This document shows positions 26,616-36,626 of a DNA stretch of 64,000 nucleotides, in pieces; positions within the stretch are counted from its first letter, which is position 1, and the number at the start of each line of letters is the position of its first letter. The stretch lies in the NCBI RefSeq assembly GCF_004341845.1, contig NZ_SLVB01000011.1, positions 78,560 through 142,559 on the forward strand, given 5' to 3'. This stretch comes from Novosphingobium sp. PhB165. Lineage in GTDB: Bacteria > Pseudomonadota > Alphaproteobacteria > Sphingomonadales > Sphingomonadaceae. Both the position numbers and the translations under genes were made by a program. The notes below the pieces were generated by a model. It made no database searches. It was not told the DNA's origin and was given only the letters and a program-made list of their open reading frames with translations.

Positions 26616-27245
26616 TCAGCCCTTTACAAGACCGCATAGGCGCAGGATCGCCATATGCGTGCCTGTCAGCCGCTCAACCGCCTCATCAAGCGAAGCTTCG
26701 GGCTGAACGCTGTTCCGGTAGACGCGCGCGCCTGCCAGTACCCACGTCAGCATGAACGTGGCGAAGACCTCGGCATCCAAGCCCTCGGCCATGGGTTCGG
26801 TCTCGAAATGGACGCGCAATTCCTCGGTCAGGCCATCGAACATCGCATAGCGGTCCGAGATCCGGCCCGGGGACAGGAAATCCTCCGTCCACAGCGCCAC
26901 GACTTCCGGATTCTCCAGCACATAGCGGATTACGCTGCGCCCCCGGTGCTCGGCCGTGTCCGTGGACGAGAGCACCGCGGTAAGTTGCTGCGCCGACCAT
27001 TTGCGTATGGCATTAATCAACGCCTCGCGGTCCGCGAAGTGATAATAGATGGTGGTCCGGTTCACACCGGCCTCACGCGCGACTTCCGAAAGTGAAAGTG
27101 CTTCCATTCCCTTTGCCGAGACCAGTTTCACTGCGGTCTCGATCAGTACGAGGTGGGTTTCTTCGAACCCCTTGTTGCGGCGACGCGACTGGCGGCTGGT
27201 CTCCCCGGAACGGCCGGAGAGCTCATTTTCAATCGATTGAATCAT
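26616..27245 (-). CDS. TetR/AcrR family transcriptional regulator
   Basis: A 209-residue regulator. The HTH covers residues about 30-75 (LVLIETAVKLVSAKGMEALS, then SEVAREAGVNRTTIYYHFAD), preceded by a basic stretch (SRRRNKGFEE). The C-terminal ligand domain is helical and not assignable. It is divergent from the GST-like gene at 27443 across about 200 bases, so it likely represses itself and that gene, though no clear palindromic operator was picked out. Confidence 0.88.
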   Translation of the reverse strand: MIQSIENELSGRSGETSRQSRRRNKGFEETHLVLIETAVKLVSAKGMEALSLSEVAREAGVNRTTIYYHFADREALINAIRKWSAQQLTAVLSSTDTAEHRGRSVIRYVLENPEVVALWTEDFLSPGRISDRYAMFDGLTEELRVHFETEPMAEGLDAEVFATFMLTWVLAGARVYRNSVQPEASLDEAVERLTGTHMAILRLCGLVKG

Positions 27246-27442
27246 GCCTGACCTGCTTGCCCAACCTGAGCATTGCCTGTCAACGCCTGACCCATAGGCA
27301 AGTTCCTCATACTTTCGGATTACGAATTTGATTTATTTATCTTATTTCAATTACCTGAGCGCCCGGCGAAGACCGGTCGAAGGGTTGTAGCGGGCCATCG
27401 CCGACCCTACCTGACCGGGAACGACACTCACGGAGTTCCTCC

Positions 27443-28291
27443 ATGCTCAAAACCACCTACGAACCGCCGAAAGTCTGGACCTGGGACAAAGAGAACGGCG
27501 GCGAATGGGCCAAGACCAACCGCCCGGTGTCCGGCGCCACGCACGAGCAGACACTGCCGCGCGGCCAGCATCCGTTGCAGCTCTACTCGCTCGGCACGCC
27601 GAATGGGCAGAAGGTAACGATCATGCTGGAAGAGCTGCTGGCAGTCGGCGTCGCCGAGGCCGAGTACGATGCATGGCTGATCGACATCGGCAATGGCGAC
27701 CAGTTCGGGTCGGACTTCGTTGCGATCAATCCCAATTCGAAGATCCCCGCCCTGCTCGATTGCTCGGGCAATGAGCCGGTCCGCGTCTTCGAATCCGGCT
27801 CGATCCTGTTCCACCTTGCCGAAAAGTTCGGCAAATTCCTGCCCTCCAGCCAGCCGGCGCGCGCCGAATGCATGTCCTGGCTCATGTGGCAGATGGGCAC
27901 CGCGCCGATGATCGGCGGCGGTTTCGGCCACTTCTACGCCTACGCGCCGGAGAAGTACGAATACCCGATCAACCGCTACGCGATGGAAACCAAGCGCATC
28001 CTCGACGTCGCCGACAAGCGCCTCGCCGAGGCGCGCTATCTGGCGGGTGACGACTACACGATCGCAGACATCGCCTGCTACGGCTGGTTCGGCGGCTTCT
28101 TGCGGGGCGACGCCTATGGCGACGCGGCAACTTTCCTCGACGTGCCGAGCTATGCGAATCTCGTTCGCTGGGGCGAGGATCTCGCCGCCCGCAAAGGCAT
28201 CCAGCGCGGCCGCATCGTCAACCGCAACGGCGACGGCTTCGTCCGCGAACGGCACTCGGCCGCCGATATCGACGCGGTGCTGGCCAAGTAA
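27443..28291 (+). CDS. yghU: glutathione-dependent disulfide-bond oxidoreductase, YghU-like GST
   Basis: A 282-residue glutathione transferase-fold protein. The thioredoxin-like domain starts after an extended N-terminus (TYEPPKVWTWDKENGGEWAK), which is the YghU signature. It contains LYSLGTPNGQKVTIMLEELL, NPNSKIPAL and the glutathione-binding VFESGSILFHLAEK. The helical domain has WLMWQMGTAPMIGGGFGHFY. E. coli YghU reduces disulfides and organic peroxides with glutathione. It is divergent from a TetR regulator that may control it. Confidence 0.9.
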   Translation: MLKTTYEPPKVWTWDKENGGEWAKTNRPVSGATHEQTLPRGQHPLQLYSLGTPNGQKVTIMLEELLAVGVAEAEYDAWLIDIGNGDQFGSDFVAINPNSKIPALLDCSGNEPVRVFESGSILFHLAEKFGKFLPSSQPARAECMSWLMWQMGTAPMIGGGFGHFYAYAPEKYEYPINRYAMETKRILDVADKRLAEARYLAGDDYTIADIACYGWFGGFLRGDAYGDAATFLDVPSYANLVRWGEDLAARKGIQRGRIVNRNGDGFVRERHSAADIDAVLAK

Positions 28292-28420
28292 AAGGGCAGC
28301 AAGCGCGGGGAAGTGCCACTGCTCCCCGCGCTTGCACGCCTTCGTGCACGAGCCTGCGGAAAACTTCTCCCAAAAGCCCTTTTCAGCACCGACATTAGCC
28401 GCTAAGCGCGCATTCCCTGC

Positions 28421-28495
28421 TGGGGCGTCGCCAAGTGGTAAGGCACCGGTTTTTGGTACCGGCATTCGCAGGTTCGAATCCTGCCGCCCCAGCCA
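28421..28495 (+). tRNA. tRNA-Gln (anticodon TTG)
   Basis: The acceptor arm TGGGGCG pairs with CGCCCCA. The anticodon stem CCGGT/ACCGG encloses the loop TTTTGGT, giving the anticodon TTG. The T arm GCAGG-TTCGAAT-CCTGC is standard, and an encoded CCA follows the discriminator G. A perfect hairpin GCCGAATC-CTCAT-GATTCGGC (28496-28516) follows and may end the transcript. The adjacent integrase indicates this tRNA is the element's attachment site. Confidence 0.95.
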
Positions 28496-28599
28496 GCCGA
28501 ATCCTCATGATTCGGCCAGATCTCATTGATCAATTTACTAAAAATCGTGAAGGGCTCTTGCCCACCAGCTAGACCCGGTTTGCCTCGGCAAGACCGGTT

Positions 28600-28634
28600 T
28601 AGACGGCGTTTGTATCACGATTTGTATCATGATT
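28600..28634. repeat. tandem 12-base repeat before the integrase gene
   Basis: TTGTATCACGAT and TTGTATCATGAT lie head to tail at 28610-28633, directly upstream of the integrase start (28669). Just before them AGACCCGGTTT and AGACCGGTTT also repeat. Arm-type integrase or excisionase sites often look like this near attachment sites. The function is inferred. Confidence 0.4.
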
Positions 28635-28668
28635 TTTTGCGATTCGGGGCCGGCCACGGAGTCGGTAA

Positions 28669-29922
28669 ATGACACGGAAAATCGCCTTTTCACCTGCATC
28701 GCTCGACACGCTGAACAAGGGTTCAATAAGGGACCCCTTGTATCCGGGTTTGAGCCTCGAAGTGCTGCCAAGCGGCAAAAAGGTATGGCGCTACGCGCGC
28801 CGCATCTCGGGAGATGGAGAGCTCGTCCGCATGCGCCTCGGCACCTACCCCGCACATACCATCGCCGATGCCCGCAACTGGGCCAAGGGGCTCAATGACG
28901 AGATTGAAGTGGGGATCGACCCGCGTGAAGCGAGACGACTCGCCGATACGCGCGATTCGATGACGGTCGCCCGCGCGCACGAACTTTACATGGAAGCCAC
29001 CCGCGAAGGTCGCGGCTCCCGGTCAAAGCGCAAAAACAAGCCACGCACGATTCAGGACAAGCTCTACATCTATCGCTGCGACATCGCGCCCCGCCTCGCA
29101 AAGAAGTCGATCTACGCGGTAACGGAAAGGGATCTGATCAATCTGGTGCTGGCGAAAGGCCGTACCGCCAAGGTGCGGGCCAACCGGCTAGCGGCCGAAC
29201 TCAAGGTGTTCTTCGGTTGGGCCGCCAGCCTGCGCGGGCTTATCGTCGGCCTCGAGGTCGATCCTTCGCGCCGGCTCGCCGATCTGCGATTTCCTGAAAC
29301 ACCCCGGAGCCGAAAGCTCAGCCTCGAAGAAATTGGGTGGCTCCTGGAAGCGGTGGCAAAGGAGGAGGAACGCGATTTCCGGCGAGGCATGCTGCTCTGG
29401 CTTCTGACCGCCGCCCGATTCTCCGAAGTTATCCGCGCGCGATCGGACGAGATCGAGAACGGCGTATGGACGATCCCCGCAGCACGATCGAAGAACAGTG
29501 CTCCGCATTCGATCCAGTTGGGTCCGTGGGGCCGCCATCTGATCTCGTCGGAAGGGGAATGGGTATTTCCCTCTCCCCGCATCGCGGGCCCCCGCACGAA
29601 CGGCTGGTATCCTGCAAAGAAGCGCGCGCTTGCCTTGATGGCCCAGATTGCGGGACGCGAAATCGATCATTTCGTGCCGCACGATTTCAGGCGGACTGCC
29701 CGCAGCAATACCAAGCGCCTCAAGGTCGATTACGAGACTGCCGAAGCAATGCTCAACCACCTGAAAGTGGGGATGGAGCGCATCTATGACGGCTATGAAC
29801 TCGAGGAGGAGAAAGCCGCCTGGTTCCTGAAGTGGGAGTCCGAAATCGTCGAGATTGCCCACCAGAGCGGCGTCGCGCGATTGCTCGAAATCCCTGAAGG
29901 ACCAATCAAGCCACCGGCTTAG
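28669..29922 (+). CDS. tyrosine-type site-specific integrase
   Basis: A 417-residue phage P4-type integrase. The N-terminal arm-binding DUF4102-like domain is at residues about 1-95 (SGDGELVRMRLGTYPAHTIA). A SAM-like core-binding domain is at about 105-215. The catalytic domain shows the first arginine in LLTAARFSEV, the HDFRRTAR box, and the tyrosine in ERIYDGYELEEEK near the end. It sits 170 bases from the tRNA-Gln 3' end and drives insertion there. The orientation, reading away from the tRNA, is common for islands of this class. Confidence 0.93.
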   Translation: MTRKIAFSPASLDTLNKGSIRDPLYPGLSLEVLPSGKKVWRYARRISGDGELVRMRLGTYPAHTIADARNWAKGLNDEIEVGIDPREARRLADTRDSMTVARAHELYMEATREGRGSRSKRKNKPRTIQDKLYIYRCDIAPRLAKKSIYAVTERDLINLVLAKGRTAKVRANRLAAELKVFFGWAASLRGLIVGLEVDPSRRLADLRFPETPRSRKLSLEEIGWLLEAVAKEEERDFRRGMLLWLLTAARFSEVIRARSDEIENGVWTIPAARSKNSAPHSIQLGPWGRHLISSEGEWVFPSPRIAGPRTNGWYPAKKRALALMAQIAGREIDHFVPHDFRRTARSNTKRLKVDYETAEAMLNHLKVGMERIYDGYELEEEKAAWFLKWESEIVEIAHQSGVARLLEIPEGPIKPPA

Positions 29923-30029
29923 TGCTCACAAAGCTGGCGCGGGGCGCGACGATGCCCATCTGGCAATGCTGCTCCCCGCGCCAGAATATCCGGCGAAGTT
30001 TCCGCGAGTCGCACGTGGTCGGCTGCGCA

Positions 30030-30677
30030 TCAAAGCAACGTGCTCTCCGGCGAAGCCGGCGCCTTCCTGGCCGACCACAACTCGTCCGTGCGCACCATCT
30101 CGACCAACTCATCGGGGAACTTGCGCTCCTGAAAGGCCATCAGATCCTCGAAGCTGCCGCGGAGCCAGGTCTCGTATTCATTCGGCAGGAGGAGCACGGG
30201 CATGCGATCATGCACGGGCCGGATTGCCTCGTTGCAGTCGGTCATGGCGCCCGAATAGACCTGCCCCCATTCGTCGCTTTCGCGCCAGAGCCCGCCCCAG
30301 GCAAAAACCTCCTGTCCCCTGATGTTAAACCAGGTTCGGGTCCTCTTGCCCTTCTGCCCTTCCGCTTCGGCAAATCCGGTCAGCGGGATAAGGCAGCGCC
30401 ACTGCGGCTTGCGTGCCAGACCGACCCACATGTTCTTGGGGAGTTCCGCGATATTGTTGACCGGAATGGGTTTGGAAGTGGGCGCCATTGATTTGAGGCG
30501 AAGCGGAAAGCCCAACGTCATCGTCTGCATCAGGCGCGAACCATTTTCTTCCCGAACCACCATTCCGGGTTTTCCAGGAAAGGTTTCGCCGTCAGCATTG
30601 GAATTGGGGATCGCCGAGACCCCGAAATGCGCTGCGATATCAGCTGGATTGAGGCGCTGCGTGTACAAATTACACAT
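30030..30677 (-). CDS. SRAP family protein (YedK/HMCES-like)
   Basis: A 215-residue SOS response-associated protein. The ATG at 30677 was chosen because it gives MCNLYTQ, where cysteine 2 becomes the catalytic N-terminal residue that crosslinks abasic sites in single-stranded DNA. The conserved N, E (GFAEAEG) and H (RPVHDRMPVLL) positions are present. An in-frame start at 30719 would bury the cysteine. It is divergent from imuA, and both share the LexA box at 30789-30803, which supports SOS induction of both. Confidence 0.92.
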   Translation of the reverse strand: MCNLYTQRLNPADIAAHFGVSAIPNSNADGETFPGKPGMVVREENGSRLMQTMTLGFPLRLKSMAPTSKPIPVNNIAELPKNMWVGLARKPQWRCLIPLTGFAEAEGQKGKRTRTWFNIRGQEVFAWGGLWRESDEWGQVYSGAMTDCNEAIRPVHDRMPVLLLPNEYETWLRGSFEDLMAFQERKFPDELVEMVRTDELWSARKAPASPESTLL

Positions 30678-30788
30678 CGTGGGCTCCGTGCCGCCGCGTT
30701 CGAGTTCTGCACCTCCCATACACCGGCTTTACCCCAGACAGAAAATTCGGAACTCCAACTTGCGTTGACTCTGAGGTCGGAAAAGAGC

Positions 30789-30803
30789 GAACATATAGGG
30801 AAC
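30789..30803. promoter_or_regulatory. alphaproteobacterial LexA (SOS) box
   Basis: GAAC-ATATAGG-GAAC is an exact GTTC-N7-GTTC site read on the minus strand. It lies 33 bases before the imuA start and 112 bases before the SRAP start, so one LexA dimer site could control both directions. Confidence 0.85.
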
Positions 30804-30835
30804 ATAATTCCTCCTGTCCGAGTCTCAACCGTGCC

Positions 30836-31618
30836 ATGGCCAATTCCACCGTCCTCCACGAACTGCGTGAGCGCATTGCGCAGATCGAGGGCGTCTCCTC
30901 GCGGCATCCTGCCCTGCCCTTCCAAATTGACGCCATCGACCAGAGCCTCCCCGACGGCGGCCTTGCAACTGGCGCGCTCCACGAAGTGGCGGGCAGCCGC
31001 GAACTGGCCGACGACGCGGCAGCGACCGTCTTTCTCGCCGGAATTCTCGCGCGGATGGAAGGCACTGTGTTCTGGTGCATGCACTGGCGCGACTTGTTCG
31101 CGCCGGCCCTCCACTTTGCCGGACTTCATCCGGACCGCGTCATCTTCATCGAGGCGGGCAGCGACACGAATGTGCTGATCGCCATGGAGGAGTGCTTGCG
31201 CCAACCCGGTCTTGGCGGCGTTGTTGGCGAGCTAAGGAAACTGTCCCTCACCGCGTCACGCCGCTTGCAGCTTGCAGCCGAGGAATCGGGCGTTCCGGCA
31301 TTCGTGTTTCGCCGGGGCTTACCGGCTGATGCTGTAGCCGATGGGACCGCCGCGATGACCCGCTGGCGGATCAAGGCGGCACCCAGCGAGCGACTCGGCA
31401 TTCCGAGCCTCGCCCGTCCCCGCTGGCAGGTCGCGCTGGAACGCGTTCGCGGCGTAGAACCGAAACTCTGGATTTTGGAGGGATGCGATGCGCAGGGTCG
31501 TCTCGCTATACCTGCCGACCTTGGCCGACGGATCGCATCCGGCGCAAGGCCGGGAGGCCGCCTGAAGGCGAAGCCGCTCCCCTCGTCACGGCTCATCCCG
31601 ATCACGGCCGGCGTGTAA
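30836..31618 (+). CDS. imuA: ImuA, mutasome accessory protein (RecA-like), C-terminus altered by frameshift
   Basis: A protein of 260 residues as sequenced, first gene of the SOS-controlled imuA-imuB-dnaE2 cassette. The RecA/SulA-like fold is visible in LPDGGLATGALHEVAG, ATVFLAGILAR, GTVFWCM, RVIFIEAGSDTNVLIAMEE and the C-terminal WILEGCDAQGRL. Its last residues (about 239 on) overlap imuB by 130 bases, which is unusual. Removing one T at 31521-31522 would end imuA at 31565 with a short tail (LADGSHPAQGREAA) and give the normal small overlap. ImuA works with ImuB and DnaE2 in damage-induced mutagenesis. Confidence 0.88.
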   Translation: MANSTVLHELRERIAQIEGVSSRHPALPFQIDAIDQSLPDGGLATGALHEVAGSRELADDAAATVFLAGILARMEGTVFWCMHWRDLFAPALHFAGLHPDRVIFIEAGSDTNVLIAMEECLRQPGLGGVVGELRKLSLTASRRLQLAAEESGVPAFVFRRGLPADAVADGTAAMTRWRIKAAPSERLGIPSLARPRWQVALERVRGVEPKLWILEGCDAQGRLAIPADLGRRIASGARPGGRLKAKPLPSSRLIPITAGV

Positions 31619-33030
31619 TTGCCGCCGTTGACGCGGCTGCACGGCGGCTCGGCGTGTTCCCGGGCATGACAGTGACAAGAGCGCGAGCATTGGTGGCCGG
31701 ACTGGAAGTTGCGGACGCTGCCCACGAGGAGTATCTCGAAGGATTGCGCCGTCTGGCGCTATGGGCAGGACGCCGGTACTCGCCGGTCGTCGCTGCCGAT
31801 CCGCCTGACGGCATCTGGATAGACGTTACGGGCTGCGCTCACCGTTTCGACGGCGAGAAGCCGATGCTCAAGGACATGATGCGGCGCATTGCTGCCTCTG
31901 GCATGGCTTGCCAGGCTGCAGTAGCGGATACTGCCGGCTGCGCCCATGCCGTCGCGCGCCTCGTTCCCTCCGGTCGTCCCAGCGTCATCGAGCCAGGCGG
32001 CGCGCGCGCCGCGCTTTCCATCCTTCCCGTCTCGGCATTACGGATCGAGCCGGGCGTGTCGGAGGAACTGCGCCGCATGGGCTTCGAGCGGGTGGAGCAG
32101 TTAATCGCGGCACCGCGCGCGCCGCTCGCCAAGCGCTTCGGTCGCCAGCTCTACAAACGCCTCGACCAGGCACTTGGGCAGATCTCCGAGCCGATCGAAC
32201 CGGTGTTTCCCGTCGAGCTTCCACGTGCGCGTCGCGGATTGCTGGAACCGATCGGCACTGCCGAGGCCTTCGTGCATGTAATCGACGACCTTGCCGACGA
32301 CATTACCGCGCTCATGGTACGGGAGGGAATCGGTGCGCGCACGCTCGATCTCTATTTTCAGCGAGTCGACGGCCACAGTCAGGCGATTCGGATAGGGACG
32401 GCCAGCCCGGTCCGCGATCCGCGTCACATCGGCAGATTACTGTCGCAGAAGCTGGGTGAGGTCGATCCCGGACTGGGTGTGGAAGCGATGACTCTCGTGG
32501 CCTCGCTCGTTCAGCCGTTGGCGGCCTCGCAGCTCGGTTCCATCCTTTCCGGAGAACGCCGAGGACCGGACATTTCTGCGATCGTCGATACGCTGGCGAA
32601 CAGATTTGGCCGTCGACGCCTGTTCCGTACGCAGCCCCGTGAGAGCGCCATGCCCGAGCGCGAGGTCGAGGATGTGCCGGCGCTCTCCGCAACCCAAGGC
32701 ACTAGCTGGGACGACGATTTGCCGCGGCCGTCGCGGATGATCATCCCGCCAGAGCCAGTCGAAGTCATGGCAATGCTGCCCGACCATCCCCCGGCCATGT
32801 TCATCTGGCGCGGGAAGCGGCACCGGGTTGCCCAGGCCGATGGCCCGGAACGGCTGCACGGCGAATGGTGCCGTGAAGGCGGGCATGAAGCGGACACGCC
32901 CTATACGGTGCGTGATTACTTTCAGGTCGAGACAGCGACAGGCGGACGCTACTGGATATTTCGATTGGGCGATGGCGAGCGCAGTGCCACCGGCCCGATG
33001 CGCTGGTTCATTCATGGCGCCTTCGCATGA
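31488..33030 (+). CDS. imuB: ImuB, Y-family polymerase-like mutasome protein, frameshifted near its start
   Basis: About 514 residues once repaired. The ATG at 31488 reads MRRVVSLYLPTL and then leaves frame. The rest of the protein (TDRIRRKAGRPPEGEAA onward, to 33030) is in a frame that opens at the ATG 31483 with an abnormal leader. One extra T in CCTTGG (31519-31524) explains both; without it the text reads LYLPTWPTDRIRR, the usual family start. The body has palm, little-finger and C-terminal regions, lacks the Y-polymerase catalytic acidic set, as expected for ImuB, and ends by overlapping dnaE2 (ATGA). Confidence 0.85.
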
Positions 33031-36000
33031 ACCAGCATGGCCATTCTGCTGGCGGAGATGACGATCCCCTCGAACATGCCCGGTATGTCGAGCTGCAGGT
33101 CACAACCCATTTTTCGTTCCTGCGCGGTGCGTCGAGCCCCGAGGAACTCTTCTCTGCCGCGAGTTTGCTGGCCTTGCCCGCACTCGGCATCACCGACCGC
33201 AATACGCTGGGTGGCGCAGTACGCGCCTGGGACGGGCAGAAGGTTACAGGCGTCCGATCCATCGTCGGATGCCGGCTCGATCTGGTCTGCGGTACCTCAC
33301 TGTTGGTCTACCCGTCCGACCGCGACGCCTATTCGCGGCTATGCCGCCTGCTCAGCATAGGCAAAGGCCGTGCCGGCAAGGGCGGATGCCATCTCTATTG
33401 GTCGGATCTTGAGGACTGGTCCGAAGGTCCGATTGCGATCCTTGTCCCCGACCGCGCGGACGCCGCGACCGAGGAAGCGCTGGCCCGGCTCACTCGCGTG
33501 TTTGGCTCACGCTCTTATCTGGCCCTCTCGATCCGGCGCCGCCCGCGCGACGCGATTCGCCTGCGCGACCTTGCGGCTATGGCGGCTGCCGCAGGGGTTC
33601 CCACAGTGGCCACCGGCGACGTGCTCTACCACGCGCCCGATCGGCGCATACTGCTGGATGTCGTGAGCTGCATCCGGGAGAAGTGCACAGTCGACACGCT
33701 GGGCCGCAGGCGTGAGCGTTTTGCCGATCGGCATCTCAAGGCTGCCGCGGAATTGGAGCGGCTGTTCGCTCGCTACCTCGGCGACATCACCCCGGTTGCC
33801 CGCAGTGTCGAGATCGCCCGCGCCTGCTCCTTCGACCTAGGGCAGCTGACCTACACCTACCCCGACGAGATCGGCGAAAGCGGCCTCACACCGCAGCAGG
33901 AACTGGAGCGGCTGACCTGGACCAAGGCTCCCGAGCGCTACCCGGACGGCACGCCGGGCAATGTTCGACGTCAGCTGGAGCACGAACTCCGCCTCATCGG
34001 CGAACTGGCCTATGCGCCCTATTTCCTCACCGTACACTCGATCGTCGCCTTCGCGCGCTCCAAGGGTATCCTCTGTCAGGGGCGCGGAAGCGCGGCTAAC
34101 TCGGCCGTTTGCTTCGTGCTCGGGATCACTTCGATCGATCCCGTAAAGTCCGAGCTGCTGTTCGAGCGCTTCGTCTCGGCAGAACGGCGTGAGCCGCCCG
34201 ACATCGACGTCGATTTCGAACACGAACGCCGCGAGGAAGTGATCCAATGGATTTACGAGACGTACGGGCGTGAGCGGTCGGCGCTCACCGCAGTTGTCTC
34301 GCGCTTCCGCGCCCGGGGTGCTGTACGCGAGGTTGGCAAGGCGCTGGGTCTGACCGAGGACGTGGTCTCGGGTCTTGCCAGGAAAGTCTGGGGTTGGAGC
34401 CGCGAGGGTGTTGAGGAGCGCCATGCCGAGGAACTCAACCTCGACATGACGGACCGCCGCCTGACGCTGACCTTGGAACTGGCGCGCATACTCATCAATA
34501 CGCCTCGCCACACATCGCAGCATCCCGGAGGGTTCGTGCTTACGCTTGGCCGGCTTGACGAGCTGGTTCCAATCGAGCCCGCAGCGATGGCCAACCGGCA
34601 AATCATCGAATGGGACAAAGACGACATCGATGCCCTCGGCTTCATGAAGGTCGATGTCCTGGGTCTTGGCATGCTGGGCTGCATGCGCCGCGCCTTTGCC
34701 CTGCTGGAAGAGGACAAAGGCATCGCCATGGACCTCGCCGGCATTCCCCACGACGATCCGGCGACGTTCGCGATGATTCGCAAGGCCGACACACTTGGCG
34801 TGTTTCAGATCGAATCCCGCGCGCAGATGGCAATGCTGCCGCGCATCAAACCCAGGAAGTTCTATGACCTCGTCGTGCAGGTCGCGATCGTGCGGCCCGG
34901 ACCGATCCAGGGCGACATGGTCCATCCCTATTTGCGACGCCGCGAAGGCAAAGAGCCCATCACTTTCCCGACCGACGAGCTCAAGGGCGTGCTGGAAAAG
35001 ACGCTGGGCGTGCCTCTATTCCAGGAACAGGCCATGCGGGTCGCGATCGAGTGTGCCGGCTTTACGGCCTCGGAGGCCGACCTGCTGCGCCGGGCGATGG
35101 CGACTTTCAAGCTGACAGGCGGCGTCTCGCATTTTCGGGACAAGCTGATCGATGGGATGATCGCGCGCGGCTACCAGCGTGACTTCGCAGAGCAAGCCTT
35201 CAAGCAAATCGAGGGCTTCGGCAGCTACGGCTTTCCGGAGAGCCATGCGGCTTCGTTCGCCCTCATCGCCTACGCCTCGTCGTGGATGAAAAATGCCATC
35301 ATCCCGATGTATTCTGCGCCGCATTGCTCAACGCGCAGCCCATGGGCTTCTACGCCCCTGCCCAGATCGTAGGAGACGCCCGCAAGCACGGCGTCGAGGT
35401 TCGTCCAATCGATGTGAATCACAGTCGCTGGGATTGCTCTCTTGAACTTTCCAGCGGCCCTTATCTCGCAGTGCGCATGGGCCTTCGCTATGCCCGTGAA
35501 CTGCGAAATGAGGACGGTGCTGCGATTGTCCTGGCCCGAGGCAACGAACCCTACGACAGCGTCGAGGAAATTCAGCGGCGCGCCGGGGTCAGCGGACGCG
35601 CACTGGACCGGATCGGCCAAGCCGGCGGTTTCGGTTCGCTAAAGCTGTCGCGTCGGAAAGGGTTATGGGAGGTAAAGGGCCTTGGCGCCCCAGCCCTCCC
35701 CTTGTTTGCGGCCGCCGACGAGCGCGCTGGCAAGCTCCGGCCCGAGGCGGTCGAGCCGGAAGTCGCCTTGCCCCAAATGGGAGACGGCGAGGAAGTCGTC
35801 GAGGACTATCGCGCCGTTGGCTTATCCTTGCGGGCGCACCCCCTCAGCTTCCTGCGGGACGAGTTGATCTCTCGAAAAATGATTACCTGTGCCGATCTAC
35901 GCGACATTAAGGATGGCCGCTGGGTCAATCTCGCCGGACTGGTTCTGCTTCGACAAAGGCCCGGATCGGCCAAGGGCGTCATGTTCATTACCCTCGAGGA

Positions 36001-36322
36001 CGAGACCGATGTCGCCAACCTCGTCGTCTGGACCAAAGTCTTTGAAAAGCACCGGCGCACAGTGCTCGGCGCCTCGATGATGGGTGTGCGAGGACAGGTC
36101 CAGAAGGAAGGTGAAGTCATCCACGTCATCGCCCAGCAACTGGACGATCTCTCCGGGTTGGTCGCCAGCGTGGGAAACCGCACCGACATCGCCAATGTTT
36201 ATCAGGTCAGCCGCGCCGACATCGTCAAAAGCGCGATGACGCCTGACTCGCGTGACCTAGAAACCCATCATCTGCGGCGCAATCCTCGCGGCCTACATGC
36301 TCCTGATTTGAGGCTTGGCTGA
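33027..36322 (+). pseudogene. dnaE2: error-prone DNA polymerase DnaE2, broken by a frameshift at 35289-35293
   Basis: A C-family polymerase for translesion synthesis in the SOS mutasome. The first 756 residues carry the PHP domain (THFSFLRGASSPEEL), the catalytic PDIDVDFEHERREEV palm and the SSWMK segment. The frame then shifts. The remainder (KCHHPDVFCAALLNAQPMGF to the OB fold and the end PDLRLG) is in another frame from about 35282. The break is in a run of five A bases, where three would join WMK to CHHPDVF. As written, the first frame stops at 35372. It may be inactive, rescued by slippage, or an assembly error. Confidence 0.85.
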
Positions 36323-36626
36323 GGAACCATTCCGGGCGATCCCGCGGACCTCATAAGATCAATACCTGTAATTTCGTAAAACAAACGGCTATGGAAAAAC
36401 AATAAAACACGAATTTATAAATTGTAACTTTTTAATAAACATTAAAACGCCGTGCTTTTACTAAAATCCTGTCATGCAAAATGTTTTTCGTCACCCCTAA
36501 TCTCATAGACAATTCTATGCGAAAATTAATTGCATTTTGTAATATTTTAGGCTGTGAACCCATAAATGAGGACGGTAGACCAGTGGCCCCTTGTGGACAG
36601 GCGCCCCTCGAGCGCAAAGTGCAGGC
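36323..36626. other. AT-rich spacer, no gene seen
   Basis: This stretch after dnaE2 is much richer in A and T than its neighbours and rich in short TAAA/TTTA runs. No credible reading frame was found on either strand. It marks the start of a compositionally distinct segment of the element. Confidence 0.6.
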
